Notes: a model not told the origin generated them from the letters alone. DNA of 64,000 nt from Devosia ginsengisoli (GCF_024707105.1 NZ_JANQAJ010000006.1:372001-436000), one strand, 5' to 3'. Numbered from the stretch's first letter, positions 15,885 through 27,445 are shown. Numbers and translations: made by a program.

Positions 15885-17984
15885 ATGCTCTCGGAAATCC
15901 AAATCCTCGAAAAGATCTATGCCGGCTTTATCGGCAAGGCCATTGGCGTGCGCCTGGGCGCCCCGGTGGAGCCGACCATCTGGAGCTATGAGCGCATCCA
16001 GAAGACCTATGGCGAGGTGACGCAATATCTGCGCGATTTCAAGAATTTCGCCGCCGACGACGACACCAATGGGCCGGTCTATTTCATCCGGGCCCTGCGC
16101 GATTACGGGCTGAAGGCGACGGCGGCCGATGTGGGGAAGACCTGGCTCAATTATGCCGCCGAGGAGCATGGCATGTATTGGTGGGGCGGGTTCGGGGTTT
16201 CCACCGAGCATACGGCCTATCGCAATTTGCGGGCTGGCATTCCGGCGCCGCAATCGGGCTCGATCGCGCAGAACGGCACCACGGTGGCCGAGCAGATCGG
16301 CGGGCAGATTTTCATCGATAGCTGGGGCTGGGTGAATCCGGGCAATCCCAAGCGGGCGGCGGAGATGTCGGCCATGGCTGCGAGCGTGGCGCATGATGGC
16401 GACGGGCTCAATGGCGCCCGCTTCTGCGCAGCGGCGATTGCGGCGGCGTTCGAGGCCAAGTCGATCGACGAGATCGTCGAGACGGCTCTGGCCACGGTGG
16501 ACGCCGGTTCGACTTATGCCAAAGTGTGCCGGGCGGTGATCGACTTCCACAAGGCCAATCCCGATGACTGGCGGGCCTGCCGCGACATGCTCACATCACA
16601 CTGGGGCTATGACCGCTATCCGGGCGTCTGCCACATCATCCCCAATGCCGGGGTGACCATCATGGCCATCCTCTATGGCAAGGGCGACCTGCCGCGCACG
16701 GCCGAGATCGCCACCATGGCGGGCTGGGACACCGACTGCAATGCGGGCAATGCAGCGGCCATCGTCGCGACGTTCCAGGGGCTGCATGAGGGCTGGGACA
16801 AGTATCGCAAACCGATCAACGACTTCCTGGTGGCGTCGGGCATAGTGGGGTCGATCAATATCGTGGATATCCCCAGCTTTGCGCGGGAACTGACGGTGCT
16901 GGCACTGCAACTGGCGGGACGGGGCGTGCCGGCGCTGTGGCTGGAGGATTTCACCCGGCGCGGGCTGCGCTTCGATTTCGACCTGCCGGGCTCGACGCAT
17001 GGTTTCCGCACCGAGGGCTTCAACCAGATTTCGCTGCGCCATTCGGGCGAGCGGCATGTCGAGGGCTCGCGCGGGTCGCTGGAAATCCAGCTCGACCGGC
17101 TGGAGCGCGGCCAGGGCGGACGGGTGTTCTGGAAGCCGTTCTACCGGCGGACGGATTTTGACGACGAGCGCTATCGACCGATGTTCACGCCGGTGGTGGA
17201 TGCGGGACAGACTGTCAGTTTCAAGCTGTGGCTCGACCCGTGGAATGGCGACGGCAATCTGCGCGTGGCGCCCTATGTGCGCAGGACGATGAGCGGGGCC
17301 ATCGAGGAGACGGGCGCATGGGACGTGCCGTCGGCCGAGGGGTGGCAGGATTATAGTTTTGTCGTGCCCGAGGGGGTGGAAGCGATCGACGAGATCGGCA
17401 TTTCCATCGAATATTTCGGGCGGCTGAAATTCCTCGGGCGGCTGTTCCTGGCCGATTTCAAGGTCGAGGGACGGGGGCGTACGGTGATCGAACCCCAGAC
17501 CGAGACGCAGGAATGGGGCGCCATTACCCGCTTCACCTATAATCGCGGGCACTGGACCAAGCAGAATGGCCGCATTCATGGGCACGCCTCCGGCGATGCC
17601 GATATGTGGACCGGGCATTATTATGCGCGGGACGTGACTGTCAGCGCCGATATCCAGCGGCTGTCGGGCATTTCGCAACTGGTGACGGCGCGGGTGCAGG
17701 GCACCGGACGCTTCTATGCCGCCGGGTTCGAGGGCGATGAGGTGGTGATCATGAAAGAAGACTTCGGCAGCACCGTGCTGGCCCGCGCGCCGTTCAAGGC
17801 GGAGACGGGCAGAAGCTACCAGTTCACCTTCAGCGTTGAGGGGGACAAGCTCGGCTTTGCCGTGGACGGCAAGGCGCTGATCACGGCCAGCGACAGCGCC
17901 TATGACTATGGCATGGCGGGCATTCGGCTGGCTTCGGCCGGGCGGATGAGCGTCGGCAGGATCGAGATCGTCGAGACGGCGTAA
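15885..17984 (+). CDS. ADP-ribosylglycohydrolase-fold protein 2 with C-terminal beta domains
   Basis: A 699-residue protein without signal peptide. Residues 1-350 are an ARH catalytic domain: GFIGKAIGVRLGAPVEP at 14-30, metal motif DDDT at 58-61, and GWDTDCNAGNAAAIVATF with DTDC at 282-285. Residues 360-530 look like a galactose-binding-type sandwich (GQTVSFKLWLDPWNGDGNL). Residues 535-699 look like a concanavalin or DUF1080-like sandwich (NRGHWTKQNGRIHGHA, then YDYGMAGIRLASAG). This multi-domain ARH architecture beside sugar transport suggests action on a carbohydrate-like glycoside, with the beta domains holding the substrate. It is unlike the ARH proteins known to reverse protein ADP-ribosylation, which are about 300-360 residues. 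The natural substrate is unknown. Confidence 0.85.
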   Translation: MLSEIQILEKIYAGFIGKAIGVRLGAPVEPTIWSYERIQKTYGEVTQYLRDFKNFAADDDTNGPVYFIRALRDYGLKATAADVGKTWLNYAAEEHGMYWWGGFGVSTEHTAYRNLRAGIPAPQSGSIAQNGTTVAEQIGGQIFIDSWGWVNPGNPKRAAEMSAMAASVAHDGDGLNGARFCAAAIAAAFEAKSIDEIVETALATVDAGSTYAKVCRAVIDFHKANPDDWRACRDMLTSHWGYDRYPGVCHIIPNAGVTIMAILYGKGDLPRTAEIATMAGWDTDCNAGNAAAIVATFQGLHEGWDKYRKPINDFLVASGIVGSINIVDIPSFARELTVLALQLAGRGVPALWLEDFTRRGLRFDFDLPGSTHGFRTEGFNQISLRHSGERHVEGSRGSLEIQLDRLERGQGGRVFWKPFYRRTDFDDERYRPMFTPVVDAGQTVSFKLWLDPWNGDGNLRVAPYVRRTMSGAIEETGAWDVPSAEGWQDYSFVVPEGVEAIDEIGISIEYFGRLKFLGRLFLADFKVEGRGRTVIEPQTETQEWGAITRFTYNRGHWTKQNGRIHGHASGDADMWTGHYYARDVTVSADIQRLSGISQLVTARVQGTGRFYAAGFEGDEVVIMKEDFGSTVLARAPFKAETGRSYQFTFSVEGDKLGFAVDGKALITASDSAYDYGMAGIRLASAGRMSVGRIEIVETA

Positions 17985-18002
17985 GCCGCAAGGAGGACCA
18001 GC

Positions 18003-19061
<1,059 letters not shown>

Positions 19062-19080
19062 TGCTCGATTTCCTCATAGC

Positions 19081-19167
19081 CCTCATGGTGAGCTTGTCGA
19101 ACCACGAGGGCGTGGCATCCAAGTCTCCACTCGCCCGACCTCGTGGTTCGACAAGCTCACCATGAGG
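19081..19167. repeat. Palindromic repeat, GGTGAGCTTGTCGAAC class
   Basis: Two 29-bp arms (19081-19109 and 19139-19167) are exact reverse complements. Same class as the elements at 15746, 36622 and 51580. It fills the gap between the ATPase and CoA-transferase genes. Confidence 0.88.
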
Positions 19168-19190
19168 TCTCCAGTGGTTTCGGAGGCCCC

Positions 19191-20393
19191 ATGACCTTCA
19201 CCAGCAAGCATTTCGACCCTGCCGCCACCGGCCCGCTGACCGGCATCCGTGTGCTCGACCTCAGCCGGCTGATGGCCGGGAACATGCTCAGCCTGCAACT
19301 GGCCGATTTCGGCGCCGATGTGGTCAAGATCGAGCCGCCCGAGGGTGATCCGCTGCGGGCGTGGAAGGATGACGGGCATAGCCTGTTCTGGAAAACCTAT
19401 GCCCGCAACAAGCGCTCGGTGATGCTGAACCTGCGGCAGGCGCCGGCCATGGCCGCCTTGTGGAAGCTGGTCGAAACCGCCGATGTCTTCATCGAGAATT
19501 ACCGGCCGGGTACGCTCGAAAAGATGGGACTGGCGCCTGAAAAGCTGCTGGAACGCAACCCCAACCTGATCGTGGTGCGCATTTCAGGCTTCGGGCAGAC
19601 CGGACCCTATGCGCAATATCCCGGCTTCGGCACGCTGATCGAGGCGATGAGCGGCTTTGCCGACCGCACCGGCTTTCCCGACCGCGAACCGGTACTGCCG
19701 CCGCTGGCTTTGGCCGACATGGTGGCGGGCATCTATGGCGCCTCGTCCACGATGATGGCGCTCTATGCGCGGCAGGCGGGCACGGCGCGGGGACAGGTGA
19801 TCGACCTCAGCCTGCTGGAGCCGATGTTCTCGGTGCTGGGGCCGGAAGCGGCAATCCATGCGGTGACCGGCAAGGTGAAACAGCGGGCGGGCAGCGCGTC
19901 CAACACCGCCTCACCGCGCAATGTCTATCGCTGCAAGGACGGCAAATATCTGGCGCTGTCCGGCTCGACGCCGGCGGTGGCGCGGCGGATTTTCGAGATT
20001 ATCGGACGCGCCGACATGAATGACGATCCGCGCTTTGCCAGCAATTCCGACCGGGTGAAGCACCGGGCTTTGGTGGATGAGGCGATCGGGGCGTGGTTCG
20101 CTACGCGCGACAGCCATGAGGCACTGGAGACGATGCGGCAGGCCGGGGCGACCGTTGGGCCGATCTACAATATTGCCGACGCCATGGCCGACCCGCATTT
20201 CGCACAGCGGGAGATCATCGTTTCGGCCGAGGACGAGACGTTCGGCGCGTTGCCCATGCACGATATCGTGCCGAAAATGTCTGGCACGCCCGGGGTGTGG
20301 CGGCTGCCGGCGCCGGAGCTGGGGCAGCACAATGCGGAGGTGTTGCGCGAAGCGGGGCTGGACGCCAACGCCATCGCCGAGGCCGCGCCATGA
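19191..20393 (+). CDS. Family III CoA-transferase (CaiB/BaiF)
   Basis: A 400-residue CoA-transferase that moves CoA from a donor thioester to an organic acid. Start at ATG 19191 because GGAGG lies 4 nt upstream; the longer frame enters the repeat element. Motifs are GIRVLDLSRLMAGN near residue 17, LADFGADVVKIEPPEGDPLR near 40, ENYRPGTLEKMGL near 105, VRISGFGQTGPYAQYPGFG near 135, and LALADMVAGIYGAS with the catalytic Asp near 175. It overlaps the CitE-like gene by 4 nt (ATGA). A CaiB plus CitE pair is used to activate and cleave beta-hydroxy acids such as citramalate or malate, so the operon may end in acetyl-CoA or propionyl-CoA plus a 2-oxo acid. Confidence 0.9.
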   Translation: MTFTSKHFDPAATGPLTGIRVLDLSRLMAGNMLSLQLADFGADVVKIEPPEGDPLRAWKDDGHSLFWKTYARNKRSVMLNLRQAPAMAALWKLVETADVFIENYRPGTLEKMGLAPEKLLERNPNLIVVRISGFGQTGPYAQYPGFGTLIEAMSGFADRTGFPDREPVLPPLALADMVAGIYGASSTMMALYARQAGTARGQVIDLSLLEPMFSVLGPEAAIHAVTGKVKQRAGSASNTASPRNVYRCKDGKYLALSGSTPAVARRIFEIIGRADMNDDPRFASNSDRVKHRALVDEAIGAWFATRDSHEALETMRQAGATVGPIYNIADAMADPHFAQREIIVSAEDETFGALPMHDIVPKMSGTPGVWRLPAPELGQHNAEVLREAGLDANAIAEAAP

Positions 20394-21205
20394 TCCGCTC
20401 GCTGCTCTATGTGCCGGCCCATTCGGAACGCTTCATCGCCAAGGCGCATGAGCGAGGCGCCGACGCGATCATTCTCGATCTCGAAGATGCGGTGCCGCCG
20501 GAGCACAAGGCGACGGCGCGCGAAGGGCTGGCGGAAAGCGTGAAGGCAGTGGGCCGCAATGGCGCACGGGTCTTCGTGCGGATCAATGCCGGGGAACTGG
20601 CGCGCGAGGATGCGGCGGCGGCCTGCCGTGCGGGGGCCGAGGGGCTTTACGTGCCCAAGGTGCGCGACGCGCAGGGCCTCGCTGAACTGGCGGCGTTCCT
20701 GCATGAGCTGGAAGTGCCGCTGCGGCGCGAGGCCATGAGCTTCGTGCCGGTGCTGGAGGACCCCGGGGCTATTCTTGATGCGCGGCTGATCGCGCGGGCG
20801 CCGCGCGTGCTGGCGCTGGCGACGGGCGGCGAGGACCTGGCGCTGGCCATGGGCGGCACGCCGACGCCGGATGTGCTGCGACTGCCCAAGCTGCTGGTGC
20901 ATTATGCCGCCAAGGCCGAGGGCGTGCTGTCGTTTGGATTGCTGCGCTCGACGGCCGATTATGCCGATAGCGACGGGATCGTGGCCGCGGCGAAGGAAGC
21001 GCGGGCGCATGGTTTCGATGGCGCGGCCTGCGTGCACCCGGCCGTGGTGCCGCTGCTGAATGCGGGGTTTGCGCCGGATGCGGCGGAGCTGGCTTGGGCG
21101 CGGCGGGTGGTGGCAGCGGCGGAAGGTGGAGACGGCGCATTCGTGGTGGATGGGAAGATGGTGGATGCGCCGGTGATTGCACGGGCGCGGAGGCTGTTGG
21201 GGTAG
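20390..21205 (+). CDS. CitE-like CoA-ester lyase (HpcH/HpaI superfamily)
   Basis: A 271-residue TIM-barrel lyase of the CitE, malyl-CoA or citramalyl-CoA lyase type. Motifs are MIRSLLYVPAHSERFIAKA at the N-terminus, IILDLEDAVPPEHKATAR near residue 25, RINAGEL (Arg for the acyl group), VPVLEDPGAILDA with the metal-binding Glu near 123, and ATGGEDLALAMGG with the metal-binding Asp near 145. HPAVVPLLNAGFAP follows. The start overlaps the CoA-transferase stop as ATGA. The two very likely act in sequence, first forming and then cleaving a 3-hydroxyacyl-CoA. The substrate cannot be read from the sequence. Confidence 0.88.
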   Translation: MIRSLLYVPAHSERFIAKAHERGADAIILDLEDAVPPEHKATAREGLAESVKAVGRNGARVFVRINAGELAREDAAAACRAGAEGLYVPKVRDAQGLAELAAFLHELEVPLRREAMSFVPVLEDPGAILDARLIARAPRVLALATGGEDLALAMGGTPTPDVLRLPKLLVHYAAKAEGVLSFGLLRSTADYADSDGIVAAAKEARAHGFDGAACVHPAVVPLLNAGFAPDAAELAWARRVVAAAEGGDGAFVVDGKMVDAPVIARARRLLG

Positions 21206-21227
21206 ACCGCAACCGTTTCAGTCGTCT

Positions 21228-21340
21228 CCCTCCCCCTTGCGGGGAGAGATCAAGGGTGGGGGATGTTTACCCCCGATATCCGGGCCAAACGCCACCCCCT
21301 CCCAACCTCCCCCATCAAGGGGGAGGAGTCGCCCCGGTGG
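21228..21340. repeat. G/C-rich palindromic intergenic repeats, CCCTCCCCCTTG class
   Basis: Blocks such as CTCCCTCCCCCTTGCGGGGA and CAAGGGGGAGGAG can pair with each other. The element fills the gap between two convergent genes (CitE-like and aldehyde dehydrogenase) and may act as a bidirectional terminator. Confidence 0.6.
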
Positions 21341-21363
21341 GTGGGGTGGCAGCGCGGCAATCC

Positions 21364-22811
21364 TCAGATCGGATAGTGAATCGGCCCGTCCTGCACGGTG
21401 ATCCAGCGCAGTTCGGTGAATTCGGCTATGCCCGCCTTGCCGCCGAAGCGGCCGTAGCCGGAGGCCTTGACGCCGCCGAAGGGCATTTGCGCTTCGTCAT
21501 GTACGGTGGGGCCGTTGACGTGGCAGATGCCGGATTCGATGCGGGCGGCCACGCCCATGGCGCGGGTGACGTCGCGGCCGAAGACGGCGGCGGAAAGGCC
21601 ATATTCGGTGTCGTTGGCGACGCGCACGGCTTCATCCACGCTGCCCACACGGATCACCGCCACGACCGGGCCGAAGGATTCGTCGCGATAGAGCTTCATG
21701 CCTGACGTGACCCCATCGACCACCGTGGCCTGCATGATGGTGCCGTCAATGCCGCCACCAGCGGTGACGCGGGCGCCCTTGGCCACCGCATCCTTGATCA
21801 GCGCATCGATGCGCTGGGCGGCGGAGAGATCGACGAGGCAGCCGAGCGGCGTATTGCCTTCACGAGGATCACCGGCCTTGAGCGAAGCGGCCTTGGCATT
21901 GAGCGCGGCGACGAACTGGTCGGCGACCTTCTCATCGACCACGATGCGTTCGGTCGACATGCAGATCTGGCCCTGGTTCATATAGGCGCCGAAGGCGGCG
22001 GCGGCGACAGCCTGTTCCAGGTCGGCATCGTCCAGCACGACGAAGGGAGCCTTGCCGCCCAGTTCGAGCAGAGCGGGCTTGAGATTGCGGGCGGCGACTT
22101 CGGCAATGTGGCGGCCGACGCGGGTGGAACCGGTGAAATTGACCCGGCGCACCGCCTTGTGGCCGATCAGCGCCTCGACCAGTTCGGGCGCATCTTCGGG
22201 CGCATTGGACACGACATTGAGCACGCCTTGCGGCAGGCCAGCTTCGAACAGGGCGTCGGCAATGAGGCGATGGGTGCGCGGGCAAATCTCGCTGGACTTG
22301 AAGACCACGGTATTGCCGCAGGCCAGCGGCGTTGCCAGCGAGCGCACGCCGAGGATGACCGGGGCATTCCACGGCGCGATGGAGAGGACGACGCCGGCCG
22401 CCTGGCGGATGCCATAGGCGGTGGAGCCGGGGCGGTTGGACGGGATGATCTCGCCGGTTATCTGGGTGGTCAGCGACGCAGCTTCGCGCAGCATTTCGGC
22501 GGCGAGCATGACGTTGAAGCCGGCCCAGCCTGCTGTGGCGCCGGTTTCGGCGCCCATGGCGGCGATGAAATCATCCGTGCGGGCATCGAGCCGGTCGGCG
22601 GCGGCGAGCAGGATCTTGCGGCGAGCGGCGGGGGCCGTCCTGCTCCAGCGGGGGAAGGCGGCGGCGGCGGCATCGGCGGCGCGCAAAGCGTCATCCACCG
22701 TCGCGGCGGCGGCGCGGGTGGCCAGTTCCCCGGTGATCGGATTGTTGCGGGTGAACGTGCCGCCACCGGTGGCTTGGGATTCCTCGTTGTTGATGAGCAG
22801 GCCGAGATCGG

Positions 22812-22815
<4 letters not shown>
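21364..22815 (-). CDS. Aldehyde dehydrogenase (salicylaldehyde/vanillin dehydrogenase-like)
   Basis: A 483-residue aldehyde dehydrogenase. Motifs are IAPWNAPVILGVRSLATPLA near residue 150, VVFKSSEICPRTHRLI near 175, NFTGSTRVGRHIAE near 225, ELGGKAPFVVLDDAD near 250, and MNQGQICMSTERIVVDEKV near 283 with the catalytic Cys. The ICMST context and PTVHDEAQMPFGGVKASGYG near the end are typical for the salicylaldehyde, benzaldehyde and vanillin dehydrogenase group. It is the last gene of a Liv-type transport operon, overlapping livF by 4 nt, so the importer probably brings in an aromatic or related compound whose aldehyde this enzyme oxidises. Confidence 0.9.
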
Positions 22816-23544
<729 letters not shown>

Positions 23545-23552
<8 letters not shown>

Positions 23553-24270
23553 GGTCTTCCCCCAGATAGGCGCGGATGACTTCAGGATCGGCCAGCACTT
23601 CCGATGTGGGGCCATCGGCGATTTTCGTGCCGGCATTCATCACCACGCAGCGGGAGCAGAGAGCCCGCACGGCATCCATGACATGTTCCACGAGCAGGAT
23701 GGTAATGCCGCGCTGGCGGAGCGAGGTGATGAGGTCGATGCCGGCGCGGAGCTCGGTGGGGTTGAGGCCGGCCAGCCATTCGTCGAGCAGCAGCAGTTTC
23801 GGATCGGAGGCCAGGGCGCGGGCCAGCTCCATGCGTTTCAGATCGATATAGGTCAGGCTGTCGGCCGGCTGGTCGGCGCGGCCGGCCAGGCCCACATCGG
23901 CGAGGAGGGCACCGATGCGGGCCTCGGCGGCCTTGCCCCAGACCGGCTCCTTGCGGAAGGCCAGGGCGGCCAGCACGTTCTCGCCGACGCTGAGGGAGGG
24001 CAGGGCGCGAACGAGCTGGAAGGTGCGGGCGACGCCGCGATGGGCGATGCGCTCGGGGCCGAGCGTGCTGATCGTGTCGCCGGACAGGGCGATGGCGCCA
24101 TCCGAGACCGGCAGATAGCCCGAGATCATGTTGAGCGCGGTGGTCTTGCCCGAGCCGTTGGGGCCGAGCAGGCCGACGGTTTCGCCCGCGGCCAGATCGA
24201 AGGTGAGGCCATTGACGGCGGTGAGGCCGCCGAAGCGCTTGGTGACATTGTGGAGGGACAGCAGGGTCAT
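23545..24270 (-). CDS. livG: Branched-chain-type ABC transporter ATP-binding protein (LivG family)
   Basis: A 241-residue ATPase: FGGLTAVNGLTFDLAAGE, Walker A GPNGSGKTTALNMISG near residue 40, GVARTFQLVRALPSLSVGEN near 88, then Walker B LLLLDEWLAGLNP, where the usual EP after the Asp is EW, and LLVEHVMDAVRAL with the switch His. The signature is unusual: the expected LSGGQ position reads LTYIDLKRMELARALA, that is LTYID in place of LSYGQ-type sequences. Start at ATG 24270 overlaps livM by 4 nt. Function as the second ATPase of the importer is secure by family and position. Confidence 0.87.
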
Positions 24271-25187
24271 GACTGCACCGCCTTGCGGGTGAGACGGGAC
24301 CAGAGGCTGTCGCCGGCCGCCAGCACGCCATTGGGCAGCACGAAGACGATGGCGATGAAGAGCAGGCCCAGGATGATCGAATAGTGGTTGGGGAAGTTGG
24401 CCGAGAGCCATTCGAACAGCAGGAAGAGCGGCACAGCGCCGAGCAGCGGGCCGAAGAGTCGGTTGGGGCCGCCCAAGAGGGCCATGATGACGACGAGGAA
24501 AGAGGTGGTCGGATTGAACACGATGGACGGCTCGATATAGGTCCAGCGTGGCGCCTGGATGGCGCCGGCCAAGGTCATGATGACGCAGGAGATGGAGAAC
24601 AGCGTCAGCTTGGTGCGGGTGATGCGCACGCCGAGATGGCTGGCGACGACCGGATCGTCGCCGATGACGCGGAGGGCGAGGCCGATACGCGAGCGGCGGA
24701 CCCAGAAGGCGATGGCGAGCGTGGCGGCGAGCAAAGCCAGCAATTGCCAATAGATATGCTCCGGCTCCAGCGGCAGGAAGACATAGCGGCCCAGGGTGCG
24801 GGTGACGTTGACCTCGTAATAGGTGACGAGCTGGCGCACCAGTTCGGTGAGGCCGAAGGTGAAGATGACGAAATAGATGCCGGCGAGGCGCAGAGTGGCA
24901 AGGCCGACGATCAGCGCCACGATGAGGCCGACAAGGGCCGCGACAACAAGCACCAGCGGATAGGGCAGCACATCGGCCAACACGGCGACCGTGTAGGCGC
25001 CGAGGCCGAAGAAGGCGACGGTGGCGAGCGAGATATAGCGGGTGGGACCGGAGAACATGGCCCAGGCCGTGGCGAGCACGCCATAGCCGAGAATGCCGAT
25101 GCCCAGGCCGAGCGGATAGGGGCCGGCAAAGGCGGGCACGAAAGCCAGCGCGACGAGGGCGATGAGGGCGAGAGCCAGTTTCATCAT
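24267..25187 (-). CDS. livM: Branched-chain-type ABC transporter permease (LivM family)
   Basis: A 306-residue permease with 8-10 hydrophobic segments, for example LALALIALVALAFVPAFAG at the N-terminus and VLVVAALVGLIVALIVGLAT in the middle. The LivM hallmark RSRIGLALRVIGDDPVVASHLG near residue 170 and RLFGPLLGAVPLFLLFEWL near 240 are present. It overlaps livH and livG by 4 nt each, so the livHMGF genes are translationally coupled. It forms the membrane channel with LivH. Confidence 0.9.
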   Translation of the reverse strand: MMKLALALIALVALAFVPAFAGPYPLGLGIGILGYGVLATAWAMFSGPTRYISLATVAFFGLGAYTVAVLADVLPYPLVLVVAALVGLIVALIVGLATLRLAGIYFVIFTFGLTELVRQLVTYYEVNVTRTLGRYVFLPLEPEHIYWQLLALLAATLAIAFWVRRSRIGLALRVIGDDPVVASHLGVRITRTKLTLFSISCVIMTLAGAIQAPRWTYIEPSIVFNPTTSFLVVIMALLGGPNRLFGPLLGAVPLFLLFEWLSANFPNHYSIILGLLFIAIVFVLPNGVLAAGDSLWSRLTRKAVQS

Positions 25188-26056
25188 CGCGCCGCCTTTC
25201 CGAACAGGCCCTGCGGCCGCACGACGAGCACGGCGAGGAAGATGAGATAGGTGGCGGCCAGCGTCAGGCCGGGATCGATGAAGCTGGCGACCAGCGTTTC
25301 GACCAGCCCGAGGATGAGCCCGGCGGCCAGCGCGCCCATGAGATTGCCGACGCCGCCCATGATGACGACGATCAGCGCCTTCATGGTGAAGATGACGCCC
25401 ATCGTGGCCGAGAAGGTGAGATACATCGAGACCACGACACCCCCGGCCGCGGCCAGCGCGCCACCGATGGCGAAGGCGAAGCGGGCGACGGAATCGACAT
25501 TGATGCCGACCAGCGGCGCGGAGGCCGGATTGGCGGCGACGGCGCGGATGACGGTGCCGAAGCGGGTGCGCGTCAACATGAGCCAGAGGCCCAGCCCGAA
25601 GACCACGGCCAGCACGAAGGCGAGCAGCCTGTTGGCGGCGATGGTGGTGCCCATTATATCGACCGGCACGGCGAGGAAACTGTAGCTCATGAAGCCCGAG
25701 CCGAAGATCACCAAAGCCACGCCCTGGATGACGAAGAGCAGGCCGAACGTGGCGAGGATGGAATCGCCCTCCAGCCTGCCCCGATCGCGCGAGCGGCGGG
25801 CCAATGGCTGCAGCATGACGGCATAGATCAGCCAGCTCAGCGCGAAGCCGGCGGGAATGACGATCAGCATGCCGAGCAGCGGATTGATGCCCAGGGCGGT
25901 GAACAGCACGAAGGCGCCGAAGCTGGCCGCGATGATGATATCGCCATAGGCCAGGTTCATGATGCGCGCCACGCCATATTGCAGCGTCAGGCCCATGGCC
26001 ACGAGGGCATAGGTGCCCCCGAGGACGAGGCCGGTGAGTATGGCGCTGAAGAGCAT
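25184..26056 (-). CDS. livH: Branched-chain-type ABC transporter permease (LivH family)
   Basis: A 290-residue permease. It begins MLFSAILTGLVLGGTYALVA and LQYGVARIMNLAYGDIIIAA, the standard LivH start with the G-(V)-x-N-x-(A)-H/Y-G signature, and contains LTRTRFGTVIRAVAANPASA near residue 175. Start at ATG 26056; the longer frame would run through the palindromic repeat. It overlaps livM by 4 nt. Confidence 0.9.
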   Translation of the reverse strand: MLFSAILTGLVLGGTYALVAMGLTLQYGVARIMNLAYGDIIIAASFGAFVLFTALGINPLLGMLIVIPAGFALSWLIYAVMLQPLARRSRDRGRLEGDSILATFGLLFVIQGVALVIFGSGFMSYSFLAVPVDIMGTTIAANRLLAFVLAVVFGLGLWLMLTRTRFGTVIRAVAANPASAPLVGINVDSVARFAFAIGGALAAAGGVVVSMYLTFSATMGVIFTMKALIVVIMGGVGNLMGALAAGLILGLVETLVASFIDPGLTLAATYLIFLAVLVVRPQGLFGKAAR

Positions 26057-26091
26057 ATGGGCGCTCCGGTGGTTGGACAGGCACAATAGAA

Positions 26092-26205
26092 CTCCCTCCC
26101 CCTTGTGGGGAGGGTTGGGGTGGGGGTGGGCCACGAGCACTGAGCGCGCGGAGGCAACCCCCACCCTCATTCCCTCCCCGCAAGGGGGAGGGAGGCAGAT
26201 CGAGC
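26092..26205. repeat. Palindromic intergenic repeat between liv binding-protein and livH genes
   Basis: CTCCCTCCCCCTTGTGGGGA (26092 on) pairs with CCCTCCCCGCAAGGGGGAGG near 26170-26193. The element lies immediately after the binding-protein gene in transcription order, as in other operons of this window. Confidence 0.65.
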
Positions 26206-26209
26206 TTGC

Positions 26210-27445
26210 TTAGGCCGCAGGAACCCATGCCGGCTTGGGCACGACCGGATCGCGGCTGCCATCGCGCTCGGTATGGGCCAGGCCGACGAACTTGCCGCCC
26301 TGCCACTGGCCGACGGTCCACAGCGCGCGCAACTGGTTGTCGACCAGCTTTACCTTGCCGATGACGGTATCGAATTCGCCACTCGACAATTCGGCGGTGA
26401 TGGCCTCGCGGTCGAGATCGCCGACCCTGACAATGGCCTGCTGCAGCATTTCCAGGCTCGCATAGGTGATGGCGCTGGCCCAGCTATCGGGGGCCTGGCC
26501 ATTGAGCGCTGTATGGCGTTCGAAATAGGCGGCGAGCTTTTCGCTGTCGGGGTCGATGCCGCCGACGCCCATGACGCCGTCATGGTTGGGGCCGGCAATG
26601 CCCGGATAGATCGGAAAGGCGGTGCCGACGCCGAGATAGAAGACCTTGGGGCTGAAATTGGCGACCACCGATTGCTGGGTCAGCGCGAAAGTATCGGGCG
26701 GATAGGAGAAGGCGACGAATGTATCGACGCCGAGGCCCGAGACCTCGTTGATGATGGGCGCGAAATCCGACGTGCCGAGCGGATAGGTCTTGTCATAGAC
26801 CAGCTCGAACCCGGCTTCGGTAAAGGCGGGCGTCGCGGCCTTGGAGAGGTCGATGCCGAAGCCGTCGGCCACCGAGGCAATCGCCACCTTGTTGTTGATG
26901 GTGCCGGCTTCGCGCTGCTTGACCAGCAGTTGCACCAGGGCATTGGCATAATCGTGACCGCCGCCGAGCAGCCAGAAGCTGTGCTTCCAGCGCTTGGCCA
27001 GATCGGGCGCCATGTCGGTGACGGCGGTGGCGCCAAGCTGGGGATAGCCGAAGCGATCGAAGGTCGGGCCCGAAGCCAGGTTGGGGCCGGTGCCCCAACT
27101 GGGCAGAATAAAATCGGCATTGTCCTGGGTGGCGAGGCGCTCGACGGCGCGCACCAGTTCCTCGGAGCTGGAGCGGTCGTCATATTCGACCACTTCGAGC
27201 GGCAGGGTGACGCCCAGCTTGGATAGTTCGAGTCCGCCGGCCTTGTTCACGTCATCCACCCAGAGCAGGTAATTGGGGGTGGTCGAAATGCCGGCGCCGG
27301 CGGCATTGGCGCCGGTCTTGGGCACGGCATAGCCGATGCGGATGGCTGTGCGGTCCTGCGCGAAGACCGGCAGGCCGGCAAGGGCGGTAGCCAGGGCGCT
27401 GACGCCCATGCCCTGCAAGACGGTTCTGCGGCGAAAAGTGGTCAT
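26210..27445 (-). CDS. Branched-chain-type ABC transporter substrate-binding protein
   Basis: A 411-residue type I periplasmic binding protein, first gene of the leftward operon. It starts at ATG 27445 with GGAGGAGC upstream. The N-terminus MTTFRRRTVLQGMGVSALA has a twin-arginine-like motif and cleavage near VFA-QDR, so it may use the Tat route. The mature part has IRIGYAVPKTGANAAGAG, VEYDDRSSSEELVRAVERL near residue 95 and ILPSWGTGPNLASGPTFDRF, typical of the Leu/Ile/Val-binding fold used for many aromatic acids and amides. It is expressed divergently from an AraC regulator. Confidence 0.9.
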   Translation of the reverse strand: MTTFRRRTVLQGMGVSALATALAGLPVFAQDRTAIRIGYAVPKTGANAAGAGISTTPNYLLWVDDVNKAGGLELSKLGVTLPLEVVEYDDRSSSEELVRAVERLATQDNADFILPSWGTGPNLASGPTFDRFGYPQLGATAVTDMAPDLAKRWKHSFWLLGGGHDYANALVQLLVKQREAGTINNKVAIASVADGFGIDLSKAATPAFTEAGFELVYDKTYPLGTSDFAPIINEVSGLGVDTFVAFSYPPDTFALTQQSVVANFSPKVFYLGVGTAFPIYPGIAGPNHDGVMGVGGIDPDSEKLAAYFERHTALNGQAPDSWASAITYASLEMLQQAIVRVGDLDREAITAELSSGEFDTVIGKVKLVDNQLRALWTVGQWQGGKFVGLAHTERDGSRDPVVPKPAWVPAA

